DNA from: Plectrocnemia conspersa
Taxonomy: Eukaryota; Arthropoda; Insecta; Trichoptera; Polycentropodidae
Reading direction: 5' to 3'
Assembly: GCA_009617715.1 (NCBI GenBank)
Contig: VTFK01000228.1
Coordinates: forward strand, 124,001 to 188,000
Length of the DNA: 64,000 bases
Shown: positions 10,861 to 22,720 of the stretch, piece by piece
How the letters are laid out: every line of letters starts with the position of its first letter
Numbering within the stretch: position 1 is the first letter of the stretch
Notes under the pieces: model-generated
What the model was told of the DNA's origin: nothing
Databases searched by the model: none
Seen by the model: only the letters and a program-made list of their open reading frames with translations
Translations under genes and position numbers: made by a program

Positions 10861-12714
10861 TTATATGCTATTGCTACAATAACATATTAAATCTGTTTTG
10901 TTTGAATACTACAAATTTGTTAAAATACTATTCAAATTAAAATATTTGTCACTTGAGAAAAATGAACATCAAATTGCTTCATATTGATCGAAAATATTCA
11001 ATACATTGGACAATAATGACGAAGCAACTTTGGCGTCTCTTTTTAAATGATGGATCACTTTTATATGAACATGAATTGTATATTATCCGTAGCTTATACA
11101 TTTTTAATTAGACGTCACAGCACAAACCGCAAAAACTTGCCGTTTAAATACAGTATATATAACCTAGGAAAAAATCTGCATTTCATGTTAACCACCTGTT
11201 CTTACTAACCATTAACTACTTACTTCGAAACGCCACTCAAGAAATTATATATTTTTTAATAACACAAAAGAGAAAGCATAGCATGACTTAACGAAAGCTT
11301 TATATGTTTACTGGAACACTAATAAATGTATACATAATATTTTTATCGCATATATAATAACAATATATTTATTGTATTTTATATTAATTTATAGTCCAAT
11401 TTATTATTTAAAATACATTTTCACCAGTAATTATTTATTTCTTCTGGATAAAATACAAATTATCTGACAGGTGCTAGTAAAATATTATGCAGTTTTAAAC
11501 TGTCATTTTCAGGCGTCAAGTATCTAAAAAAGCTTTAACTGACAATTTATTGTGAGAGCTTCTTGCTAAATCCTGTACGCCACCAGTGAATTTCGTGTAA
11601 AAAATAGTTGTAGGGTGACACACTACCTGTTAATGCCAAAATATTCAAAGCGTACGTTTACCGGATTGTATGATAAATAAATACAGGTTCACTAATAATA
11701 ATCAGTGAAATAAAAAATCAAGTGTTCGATACATTTTAACTGCCCTAGTTAGTGAAATTATATTTATACTAGTAAAAATAAAACTTTACTGAAAAATATA
11801 AATTTGCTATTTAAACCCTAACATAATCTAAATAATAAAAACAAACGTATCGAAAATACTAAAAAAATACAATAGTATTTAAACTCTTACGTTTGCGTTT
11901 ACATAATTGACGTTTCGCAAATGTCAAATAGAATTATATAGACTTTTTAAAGCATCATTTAGAAAAAATATATTCTTAATCGTAAAAATGTATTCAGATG
12001 TGATTTCAATAACACAGAAAATGAAGTTATATTATTATTAATAAAAATATAAGTAGACTGGAAAATACACATTCACTGTAACATATATAGTACATACGTA
12101 GTGTAAAATTTAATTTATAGATTGACTGGGGCTATAAAAATATATTGAATTAGTGTGACTAAAATTTTTCCGTATAGTGTATGAGAATCTTGGGCTGCCA
12201 AAATTGACAAGCAATTCAAGCCATTGCTATAAATAAACAGAAAATCTTATTAATTGCCATTTTTATATAAAAAAAACACACGTCACTGTGGTCACGAGCT
12301 ACGGAGCATATTATCTGTGGGCATGGACCCTCTGTGACGTGTTATCTGTTTGATGGTTTAAGTCGAAAATCATTTTTAGATTATTTGCGATAGAGTTTTT
12401 AATTAGAAAAGATGTGCTGTTTCTCTGCTCTTATCTATAAGCTCTTGAGATTCTTAGTACCTGTTCAAAGAAGGATGTTTAGCTAATCGAAATATTAAAA
12501 AAAAAACAGCTAGCTTAGTTTTCCTTTTCATACTATCTTCTCTTTCTTGTTGAAAATCAGTGAAAATGTATTTTAACTGATTTTCCACGAATTTATGTGG
12601 CTAATTTTTATATTTGTTTGTAGCATAGAAACTCGTACTTATTATTATTTATTCAAAACATTATAAAACGATGTTAAAAAATATAATATATAAAGCGCCA
12701 TTTTTGTCATAAGG
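10861..12714. other. AT-rich stretch with a possible old repeat
   Basis: No gene is seen. Within 11500-12110, words such as ACATTCACTGTAACATAT (reverse complement near 16873), CGCAAATGTCAAAT (near 17190) and AATGTATTCAGATGTGATTT (near 17300) recur in 16870-17350. This suggests an old pair of related elements, but the alignment is patchy. Confidence 0.35.
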
Positions 12715-13215
12715 CCCGGAATCATTGTTTTCCAATGGCTCGGGTTTGCTCTCGGCGGTCATGTCGATATATTTGTCTTGTGTTACAATCCCTATCCCCA
12801 CTGCATAATGACACGATAGTTGCTAGCAACAATTATCGGAGAGTATCTCTTAATTTGGGCGCCAGTCCACCACGCGCTGTGGGAGAACAAAGGATCCTTC
12901 TTGAGTTAAATCCCAAACCCTTAAGAGAAATGAACCTCTCGGGCTGGCCGTCTGAAGTAGAGCGCGAGGCACTACCTAGGACATACAAATCATAGCAAAG
13001 TAACCAAGCAAGACAAAGGATTTGCTTGGTTACGGGGGCATAAACACCCCCCGTAGGTCTGAAAGTGGTGCTGTTACTAGGATGATACGCAATGCATGCA
13101 ATGCAATTGCAATACCGGCTAGCCATCGTCTCCAATAACATATTTAGTATTACGGCGGCTACAAGCTGGGTGCCCACCCGAAGGGTTGGATTCGTAGGAT
13201 CTTATTATCGGTAAC
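12715..13215. other. GC-rich block with two tandem hairpins
   Basis: Strongly GC-enriched against both flanks. A perfect 12-bp stem, GTAACCAAGCAA (13000-13011) with TTGCTTGGTTAC (13022-13033), is followed directly by a second hairpin, CGGGGG...CCCCCG (13033-13053). Near 13169 is the palindrome GGGTGCCCACCC-like sequence GGTGCCCACC. Open frames on both strands (12735-12995 +, 12833-13177 -) match nothing I know. The sharp edges and structured sequence suggest an untranslated part of a transposable element, or a conserved structured element. Confidence 0.4.
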
Positions 13216-14250
13216 GGCAGTGGTGCACGTAATGAATTTCATGTAGTTATACCTCAGTATCTCTCGATTAGAACTTTCAGACATTCGAAAAGAGAATGAG
13301 AGCACTAAACTTGCTCTTGTAATGTTCAGAAGAAAGTAATATTTCATAGACTATAAAATAATGATTAGCAAAGAAAAGAAAATTAAAGCGGTTTGTATTA
13401 ATGAAATTTAAAAATTATTATTTTAATATAAAAAATGTTTATATAATATATTTAAAAAAATAGTATATATAAATAAATTTATATATTTAAATTTTTTAGG
13501 ATTTTTTTCGTTGGGCAATTTTACGTTTCGGGGGCAATCAGCCATTTAGACACTAACCGTTCAATTTGTAATTCTTCACCGTAAAAATACTCATGGCTCA
13601 CATTTTACATTGATGTTACTAATAATTAAATCCTTCTTATTCATCCAGAGGCTTAAAAGACTCATTATACTACAAAATGAGACAATCCTACAAGAATGAG
13701 AAAATGCTTAGAGAACGCTTGAATATTAACCGAATTCCGCAGTGGAACAAATGTGAAACGTCGGTTAATTCTCTCCCATTATATTGGGCTAATACTTAGG
13801 ATATGAAATATTAAGACGAGTTGCAACGCGGTTTTCCGGCGCCTAAAAAACCCACCCACGACCATAATAATTACAAGCGAGAGGAGCCTTGGATAAATAG
13901 GTTATGTGTATTATACATATAGCATAATCTTCAGTTATTATTCCCGACACACAAGGTACGGCGCGCGGAAGAGAAGGCTCTCGTAAGAATTCATTTATCA
14001 AATATGTAAGAGGCAACAAATAATAAGGAGTGTTAGCGCTGGCAACACACAGGCGTGTGCTAACAGTTTCACAATTACCAGAGATATAATTAATAAGGAT
14101 CCAATTTTAGGGCAGGAAATTTACTCGGTGTTTTTTTTATATAATTAGGCTGCGCTTGGTTAATTTTTAATTGTTAGGACGGAGGCACTAATAAATTGTT
14201 TATTTTCAACAATGCCATTAAAATATATATGTATTTAAAAATAAATAATA
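13216..14250. other. Mixed non-coding stretch
   Basis: AT-rich to 13500, then moderately balanced to 14100. Nothing recognisable on either strand. Confidence 0.35.
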
Positions 14251-14463
14251 CTAGTTAAAAACTCTAGTAGGAATATAGCTTAGATGCACATTAGGGGAGA
14301 CGCCGACTCTCGGAGGGCCTTGCTCCGTAAGTGCATCGTGAAGTGCGCTTTCAACAGACCTCAATGGGGACGTCTTCAATGAGGGCGGCCGGCCAAGGAT
14401 GAGAGCTTGGCGAATGACGATATCTAAATGACAATCCGACGCTTTAAGAATCTCTTGCATCAT
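14251..14463 (-). other. 70-codon ATG frame, not recognised
   Basis: An ATG-to-stop frame of 70 codons in a local GC-rich patch flanked by AT-rich DNA. An in-frame TGA lies four codons upstream of the ATG. Codon composition looks more protein-like than most frames here (mixed third positions, balanced residues), but I recognise no domain. It could be a decayed TE coding piece. Confidence 0.2.
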
Positions 14464-17400
14464 GCCAATAATAACTCAAGATCAATTGACCGGCGTATTG
14501 CTATATTTTGCGTCTGTTAAATGATAGATGAATTTTAGAAGCACTTGTGTGAATTTTTTAGAAGGATCTAATCATGCTTTTGTATCTCTCTAGAATAGTT
14601 GTTAGTGTTTGTGTAATGGTCGCCATATATACATATATATTAATTTGGTAATTCAAATTTAAGAAGTGGCGCTTTCACAGCTTACGTGGAAGCTTTGCCA
14701 CTAATAAGTTTACCGTTTTGAAACTTTCCCCTGACCGTATATAACCAACATATATTTTATTGGCGAAGGCCATAAATGTATTACGTATAAAGAGTACGCA
14801 GAGCGAGTAAAAAAATACTGAAGTTCCAAAAACAATTTAAAGAGATATATGAGGTTAAAGCCGTACGTAATATCCTTCGACATGATTCAATTAACGTTTG
14901 CACAAAAAAAGTATAGTAAAAAAAACGTGACCATCATAAATACACAGCGCGAAATGTTAAATTCGCAACAATAACCAAATATGCTTCGATGCGAACGCAT
15001 TTTATATGTTCTTTTGAAATCTATATTCTATGTACGTTCACGGAATATACGTATACGTGTAGAGAAACGATTTTCGCCTTGGCTGCAAATTGGAAATCGT
15101 ATACAATTTCCTCCGCTAATTGAAACTTTAAACTGTGCTTCTAATTGTGAATTTACGTTAATTGTTCGGAAATTATATAGAAAAATATATTATTTCAGGC
15201 GATTATGATATAATGCGAGATTTTGATAAAATTTCAAGTCGTTAAAATATTCGCGATCTTTAATGGGTTCAATTAGGAAAAACCAAATTAAGCCCTTTAA
15301 TAATCACGGGATATAAATTATTATGGGATATTTTTAAAAGTTGAAAATAGGACATAATATATAATTTTTTAAAGTTTTTAAATAAAAAATGTAATATTTA
15401 ATTTAATATAAATTTTTTAACTAACTTTAATGTATAATTTTTTAAATATATTTTTTCGTGATTTATGAATAACTTAACGGTGTGAAAATTTGCCTGGAGT
15501 CCCTTTGTTTTGTAACCATTTCCATTTTCTATTAATAAACAATTCGATTAACAGCAAAACTCGTCCGATTTCGGTTTATTTGTGCCCGAAAAGTCTCACA
15601 AAACAACACAAGCGTCGAAAAGCGGCCGATAATAATTAATTTAATAGCCGCGTAATTCATGCAAATTGGACGATTTCACAATTGGCAAACTCGCGTTATA
15701 GGCAAAATTCGATATATCCATCATTCGATTCACTGTGTGCGTATACCGCGTTTTAAAGTTATCGTTTATTGATTTATTCGCTCTGGATGCTAAGCTTTTG
15801 AACTGGTGTGAAATAATCACAAACATATGTTTTTAAAGATCACGTAAAAGTTCAGCTAATCATTATCCAATATTATACAGATGGTAATATACCGCAGAGA
15901 TTCATTGCGTTTGCTCGTAAATAGTTATTAATAAATTATAAAATTACACAATTCTAGTTTATAATCCTTAAGCTTACCTTAATTTGATAACCAAAATTTT
16001 GACATGATTTAAAGCAAAAGTTTACCGTTAAGGCTATTCGCTTATAAATAACTTTCTTAACTGGAGACACAGATAGACTAGAAAAGGATCTTGAATGAGT
16101 TGTAATTATTATTACAAATGAACGTTCGCTATATGTACATACAAATATTTTTTTCAATACAAATCTGACCATCTTGACTTAACAAGAATTTTTTTTAAAA
16201 TATATAAAAAGCAATTATGGTGCACACGTTAAATAGATTAACACTGTTCCACATAATTTTTATTCAGCTACTCATAGCTGTGGCTGAAAACATCTTTGCA
16301 TTTTGCAAACTCGTTTAGAAGCTGGTCGTAAAGAACAGCAGCGTTTTCAAGCGCTGAGGTCCTTGTCTCGACGGCCAAGAATAAAGGACGTGACCGCGAC
16401 TCTCTAAGGCCGACCACCGCTTGGCCATTTTAAAAAGTGTTTAATTTAAACATAAATTAAAAGGCGATAAATCAGAAAGAGTGCACAATTATAACCGCAT
16501 GTTCATAGTATAATTATTACAATAAATTTAATATATAAAATCAAAATATCTTTAAACTACGATTTCTTGTACAATTTGATTTAGCAGAAAGAATATGAGA
16601 TTATTATCATATATTACATACTTTTTTTTTCTTATTAGTGTTAAATTGAAACCGATCTCAATTATAATTTTATTTTGATGGTTAAAATAATCAAGTTAAA
16701 AACGTACAGATGATTAATTTAAAAATAGTTTTTCTATATATAATCTTGTATGGTATACTGTTTTAAAACCAGCATATCTGTAGCGTTTGAGATACATATC
16801 TTAAAGTGCATTTTTCTTAAGTAAACTGCTAAGTTCATTACAATGATGCTATGATCTTTTAATCATAAATATCAAATACATATGTTACAGTGAATGTGAA
16901 TTTTTAAGTAAAACTATATGTTTACTAGTAGAAACATAAATGTATCAAAATTTTGATTTACATATCCACTGCTTAGAATCAGTAAATCTATATTTGTTCA
17001 CAAATGAATGATCTGGTACGCATATTTTCACATAACCAAAGCTTCTCAAAATTGTGACGTCACATCGTTCTACATAATTCTATATTTAAAATAAAATAAA
17101 CCAAACCTAATAAAAGTTCAAAAACTATAGATTTTTCATCATCTCTTATATTTAGTAAATTAATTTCGGTTAGATTTGGGTTAAAATAGCAAATGTGCGT
17201 TTTGCAACTGTCAAATTAAAATTCATGATTATTTTAGAGCCATATATAATTTCATCAGTTCATTTTTTTATATGGTAGAAATATATATCCACTGGAAAAA
17301 TGTATTCAAATATGATTTTATTGTAGTGTTAGTAAAAATATAACTTTACTTATAATACACACTTTTAACTTTTTCAGATATTTTTTTTTTTAATTTGTGA

Positions 17401-17636
17401 ATGCAAAGTATCATTTTTTACAATTATTAAAACATATTTATTGGCTCATTCTAAGAAAATATGCGTTTGAATTCTACAATTTTAGTGAATTTTGAGAACT
17501 GATTGTTTCATTTTCACTAAAATTTGTAAAACATAATAATAATTCATTTAATATATTCTACTAGTTTTACTTTTATATAGAAGATAGTAAAAAATTAATT
17601 TTTAAATAGCTAGATATTTGCAAAAAATATATTAAC
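14464..17636. other. Non-coding stretch with weak islands
   Basis: Islands of more even composition at 14680-15130 and 15480-15830 show only short open frames. 16240-16430 contains a GC-richer patch with GGACGTGACCGCGACTC (16386-16402), resembling the word at 7101. 16870-17350 shares patchy words with 11500-12110. No gene recognised. Confidence 0.35.
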
Positions 17637-17722
17637 TTAACCATTTCCACGCCATGCGCATCATATGATAAGCAGCCGAGTCGGGGTCACAAGCGCAAAG
17701 TCCATCATATGATGAGCTCGTA
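17637..17722. repeat. GC-rich block with paired ATCATATGAT palindromes
   Basis: An 85-bp GC-rich block sits abruptly in AT desert. It starts with TTAACCATTTCCACGCC (TTAA 17637-17640) and holds two copies of the 10-bp palindrome ATCATATGAT (17660-17669 and 17704-17713). The TTAACC start is like a decayed piggyBac-type terminus, but no matching right end was found. The palindromes contain CATATG E-box cores. Confidence 0.45.
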
Positions 17723-19119
17723 AAATTGTATGTTTGTAAATAAAATTTAAGAGAAATAATTATCCATATGAGCTTTATAAATTAGTTGAATTTAATAATA
17801 TGCGATTTTATTTTAATTAAAAATAAAAATGTAAAGTAAATAAATTATTTTAGTCATTCGAATTTTGCGCAAGAAAAGTGGGCTTTACTTGCTGTCTATG
17901 TAGGGTTGCACAATTAAATTGTAAAATATGTATTTTTTACTAATTTATTATAGTGCTAATTTATTTTATTTTATTTTATTCGATGTGGAAACTTTGTTAA
18001 AAGTCATATAAAAAAGTAGATACGTGTCACCCAAACCCAATGCTGATTTCTGGCAACTTCCTAGGAACTACAAAACATTGATACTGTTTTGATATGTATC
18101 AGCCTTATGTAATACGTTGCTCGGTATTATTATCGTTGTTTCACCCAAAAATCAGTTGCTTTTAAAATAATTCATACAAATAAATGTTTTTTTTTTATAA
18201 ATTCAAAAAAACTTGTTGATTAACTAACGTTCATTGAAATATCGTAATATCGAATGTATTTGTACGGATGATAAAAGCATATAATTATAATTTCAGTCTC
18301 CGGGTATGGGTACGTGTGCGTGTGTGAGTCTATATTCATATGTGTGTATGCTGCTATTGCATACGCCGGATTGATACTTTCATTTCGGTCATATTATTTA
18401 TAATACGATCGAAAAAAATCTTTTTAAATTATATTGATCTTCATCATCATACCTTGATCAGTTTAGAACAGTGTAAAAGTATGTTTTAATTGAAATGAAC
18501 ATTTATTTTTTATTCTCGCGTCACGTGTTCATAGACTTAAATAAAATGGGTTAAAAAGAAATATCAGTAAATTGGTTATAGATCAAAAAACTAACGCTGT
18601 TATTTATTTTTAATCATGCAAATTATTAAAAATAAATAACAGCTGTTTTTTTTTTTATCTACTAATTGAGGTTGAAAATAATATTGTATCCCTCATTTTT
18701 TAAATATTAAATAAAACCATTTCAGATAGCTAAAATTATAATAAAATCTGATATTTCTTAGAAATGCCTCTAAGCAAGTTATGATTTGTGATTACAAAAA
18801 ATAAAGATACCAATTAAATCGATTTAAATATATGTACTAATATTTTTGTAATAATTTTTAATAAATGCAAAATGCACCTACACTTAAAAAATAATTGAAT
18901 GATCAAAACAAAGTATTTTTACAATAAAGCACAAGGACAATTTTGTCACCTGATCTTCCATAAATCTGCTGCCTAACAATTTCCGAACAATAGTTACTCC
19001 AGTCACTTTTTTCTCAACACCTTTGTAATGAACCGTCTAACTTTAACGCAAAAGTTGGCTTTGTGTAATATAATTTAATACACAGTCAATAATTCAAGAA
19101 GAATAAAATTTTATGATAT
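17723..19119. other. AT-rich non-coding stretch with one perfect hairpin
   Basis: No gene is seen. The one notable structure is the inverted repeat at 18596-18643, listed separately. Confidence 0.45.
18596..18643. repeat. Perfect 19-bp inverted repeat, 10-nt loop
   Basis: The left arm 18596-18614 begins GCTGTTATTTA; the right arm 18625-18643 is its exact reverse complement. The loop contains ATGCAAAT, which is the POU octamer sequence. The stem is short for a pre-miRNA, so it could be a fold-back element remnant. Confidence 0.75.
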
Positions 19120-19620
19120 CCATCATACGCTATGCGTGCACCTTCACACATAAATAGACCATTATCGCTTTTCCCTTCGTTCGATCCCAACAGCGGCGCG
19201 CAACTTACGGCACGCGTTCCCCGCCTCTCCCTTTATTATCCAAGACGCTCCGGTTTGATTTATAAGTTATTATGTTTCCACACGGGGAAGAGGCGTATTA
19301 AAATTAAAATAGTAAAAGGCGCATATTTCACCGGCGAAAGTAGCACTCAAAGGGCCGCAAAATGCGACATAATTTAAAAGGGCTCGCGGAAATGAGAATT
19401 ATGTAAACATAATTCGATGTTAAAAAATGTATCTTGGTTTTATCAATTCCGTTGAAACTCTCCTAACTATAATAACTTTATGTATATTGAGGCATAAATT
19501 ATCCCGGAGTGCACCCTGGAGGGTTTTAATTCTTGAAATTATTCCGTAATTAATAATAGAGTTTAGTTGAGACAACGAAACGATGTTCGCAACCGTGATT
19601 CTAAAACTGTTTTTAATTAA
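19120..19620. other. Balanced-composition island, probable conserved non-coding DNA
   Basis: More balanced composition with CpG-containing words and homeodomain-type words (GGCATAAATTATCC, TAATTAATAATAG). An 81-codon + frame (19132-19377) starts at a non-ATG codon and is unrecognised. Regulatory identity is inferred only. Confidence 0.3.
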
Positions 19621-20847
19621 ATTAATAAGATATCATTTACAACTATAAATATCTGGTTGAGGGTTTCAGTTAAATTATAAAGTACGGTAGAGCAACAATG
19701 CATTGTTGCGATAACTGCGCTCGTTATAACCGTTAACAGTAACATCTAAAGTGATAACGTTATTGTGCTTTTAACGTTTTTTTTTTACCTCTTATCAGTT
19801 TGAAAATGTAATACGTTGTTGTACGTTCTAACGAAGACATTTCAAGTCTCGGAACAATGCATTCTAGTCTTCTGATTCATAGATAATGTAACATAACGAA
19901 TATTTATATATATGTACATACATATGTATAACATATATTTACAAACGTATTTGTAGTTGAGTCATTAACATAATAATTATAAATCAGTGAAACAGACTAA
20001 TTTTACTAACTGTAAAACGTTATATAATAACAACCATTCTTTTGTTTTAATTATACAATAATTTCAAATAAAACATTAGATTTTTATGCATAATCGAATT
20101 TGCTCTTTATTTGTTCTAAGATATATCGTTTTAATACACATTTTGTTTGACAAAATACCTAAAAATTATAGATACATATTACTTTTATAACAACTTAAAG
20201 CTTAGTATTGCGTTTCGCATTCAGATAAAGAATTATTTATATATTTTAAATTTTTCTTTATTTATTTGCTTAAAAATTTATTATTATATGTTGTTTTTTA
20301 CGAAAAGCAAAAACGAATTAATTTTCGTCGGTGAATAAATAAAAAAAATATAATTCAAAACGTAAAATATTTTATTAATACACTCTTAAAGCAACCAGAG
20401 TGAATATATATGCATTATTTTTCTGAGCTATTAATTATTTAAAATTACGCGCTTATAATACTTCATGGATTTTTTTATTTTGTTACTAATATTTATATAC
20501 AAACTAATAATTTTCGTGACATACTAGTTACAAAAATTAATTAAATATCCTCAAAAATCTATTGAAAATTATTTTTGTAGCAATTTTATTATAAATAATT
20601 TTACTTTTACTTCTTTAAAACATATTTTATAACATACTTTTTATAATATATTGTTTGTTGTCTATTTAGCTAAATGTTACATTGAAAGTTCATACTAAAT
20701 TATTATAGGTTACAGTTATTATATATTATTAAAAATACGGTAATAAGAGTTTATTATAGCTAATCAAATTTAAAAATAATATAAAGTCATTATCTCAAAC
20801 CCTAAATTCGCATTAATAACTGTGACCAAAAACGGTCATTCATTCAT
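19621..20847. other. AT-rich non-coding stretch
   Basis: Low-complexity A/T sequence leading up to the 3' end of the LINE on the minus strand. Nothing else seen. Confidence 0.5.
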
Positions 20848-21094
20848 TATTATTATTATTATTTTATTAATTTATTTAGCTTAATAGCTAATCTTTACAT
20901 CTAACAAATTTAGTAAACATATATAAAAAATATATAAAAATACATAACAGAAAGAAAAAAAAAAAAAATATACAATAATAAAGACTTAATATTATAATTT
21001 ATTTCTATATGTACGAAGGTGTTTTTTTTATTCCATTTATGAAACCCGTTATATTTTTTGTTGTTTCAGTTTCTCTTGAAGACTATTATATAAA

Positions 21095-21364
21095 TCAAAA
21101 ACCTCCGTACATAACTCCCCTAGCCGTACTCGTTTTCTTATACTTAATTATCTTTAAATTTTCTCTATTTCTAGTATTATATTTATGTACATCTTTATTT
21201 CTTATTAAATACTTATTAAAATATTCTGGTAACATATTATTTTCTAACTTATATTTAAATACTAAAACATTCATACTCAATATTTCTTGAACATTCAACC
21301 ATTCTAATCTATCAATCATACTTTTACAATTAGTTAATCTATTTTTATTTAAGATTACTCTCAT
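21095..21364 (-). pseudogene. LINE polyprotein C-terminal segment
   Basis: An 89-codon open stretch: RVILNKNRLTNCKSMIDRLEW, then a helical-looking region, then the family-typical HKYNTRNRENLKI near the end. In intact elements this follows the reverse transcriptase thumb. Here it is separated from the palm (21518-21796) by frameshifts, so it is part of a dead copy. Confidence 0.75.
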
Positions 21365-21517
21365 TGCCCTATTTTGTAATTTTTTTGCAACATTTGTTTG
21401 TCTAATTTATTAAACATATTTAATAGTGTTGCACAATAATTAAAATGGGGCAATATTATACTATTGTAAATTTTTTTTTTGTTTTTATACTTAATATATT
21501 TCTTACTAATTTTTCTA

Positions 21518-21825
21518 CTAATTTTTTTTCAATATGTAATTACAATGTTCTTTAAAATTTAATTTTTTATCAACAATTACTCCTAAATATTTTATATTAT
21601 CCACTATTTCTATACTAGAGTTATTTATTACTATTTTGGTACTATTATCTAACACATTTTTATAATTAATAAAAATACATTTAGTTTTATTCTCATTTAA
21701 TTTAAGTACATTATTCTTTAACCATATTTCTAATATACTTAATTCATTATTTAAATTATTTACAATTTCATTAATGTTATCACCTATGCAATACATTAAT
21801 GTGTCATCCGCAAATAGATGAATTT
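21518..21825 (-). pseudogene. Reverse transcriptase palm fragment (FADD box)
   Basis: The coding frame enters with IHLFADDTLMYCIGDN after an in-frame TAA, continues through the post-catalytic helix and the YLGVIVDKKLNFKEH motif, and breaks in an A-run near 21518-21530. The catalytic Asp-Asp pair is intact but the fingers and upstream palm are missing. The length is about 100 residues of a normal reverse transcriptase of several hundred. Confidence 0.8.
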
Positions 21826-21850
21826 AACAATGGAGACATATCAGGATTTT

Positions 21851-22140
21851 GAAGGACCGCAAGAACATAGTAAATATTCTCCGTCGTTAAGAGAATCCCT
21901 TTGTGGCGAAACGTTTACGGATATCATAAAGTACCACATCCGTGACATTTCCGACAATGCAATACGACCTTAGACGAGCGAACGTCGCTTTCTAAAGGCG
22001 TAGACATATTTCGCCGTTCTACGAAGCGACTGCAGCGATTGACTGAAAAATCGCTGCACATATTCTATTCCTGGATATATAAGCCCGGACTCCGATGAGT
22101 CAGGGGTAGACGGTTTCCCATCATTATGGCCAAGCCTGTA
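21851..22140 (+). promoter_or_regulatory. Candidate TATA/initiator core promoter in an island
   Basis: This balanced-composition island immediately flanks the LINE. It holds a perfect 9-bp hairpin TGCAGCGAT/ATCGCTGCA (22031-22039, 22050-22058). Next is TATATAAG at 22076-22083, then GTCAGGGG with a TCAG initiator core whose A is at 22102, about 26 bp from the TATA start. Arthropod core promoters use TATA near -30 and TCAGT at +1, so the spacing is acceptable though slightly short. A 48-codon ATG frame (from 21832, METYQDFEGPQ) precedes it and is unrecognised. No gene is visible downstream. Confidence 0.3.
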
Positions 22141-22309
22141 CAATACTTTTTAGATTGTTTTTTTATGATTCAGCCAAATGGTATCTTGAAAGATTAAATT
22201 TTAGCATAATGATTGAACAATATTAATCAGGCATATCTATGTATACATATAAGTGTGAAGTATTTTTATTGTTAGTATTTAAAACAGGGTCAAACAAAAC
22301 ACTTTGAAT

Positions 22310-22720
22310 AAATTATTCCTCATCTCCTCCAAACGTCCAATATAGAACAATTTCTCTTTTCAAACGACCGTTTGTCTTAGGCGCTTCTTTTTCCTTTACT
22401 TCATCTGTAGAATCTTCCGATTTGTCCCAAATTGGAACAATCAAAAAAGCGAGCAGTCGTCCGTAGAATGTGACAAAGGTCGCTCTCTTTCGAAAAATCA
22501 AATTAAATCTTCGAATGTTCTTGTTACGCAATTAAAGGCGGTGCCGTGACAAAATTCCCGGCTTTTCAAGATTGAATATTTACCCAAACCACTTTGATCC
22601 TTGTTTTTTTTTAATTACCTTTCGCACGAAAAGCTCCCAGGAAACCGAACAAAAGGGAGCGGATTAGAAAGCGTCCTTTACGCAGAGAATAATTTACATA
22701 GTAGCACAAAACATCGCTCA
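22310..22720. other. Balanced-composition island, unrecognised antisense frame
   Basis: The minus-strand frame 22313-22531 (72 codons) is ATG-initiated and ends with a charged segment (DKSEDSTDEVKEKEAPK). No homology is recognised and no splice signals are evident. It could be a conserved non-coding element or exon debris. Confidence 0.25.

Larger units (their letters stand above)
20848..21850 (-). mobile_element. 5'-truncated CR1-like LINE
   Basis: On the minus strand the element begins inside the reverse transcriptase at IHLFADDTLMYC (about 21790-21825), the FADD box holding two catalytic aspartates. It runs through ELSILEIWLKNNVLKLNENK and IKYLGVIVDKKLNFKEH (21518-21796). After frameshifts in poly-A runs come SIILPHFNYCATLL and LQNRAMRVIL (21350-21470). 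It ends with the C-terminal tail carrying HKYNTRNR (21095-21364), then an AT-rich 3' UTR and an (AAT)n tail seen on the + strand as (ATT)n at 20848-20866. This layout is that of a CR1/Jockey-group LINE truncated at its 5' end on insertion. At least two frameshifts make it inactive. No target-site duplication was identified. Confidence 0.85.

Noticed and set aside
20848..20866. (ATT)n run as an independent microsatellite
   Set aside because: Its position and orientation fit the 3' tail of the minus-strand LINE, so it is counted as part of that element.
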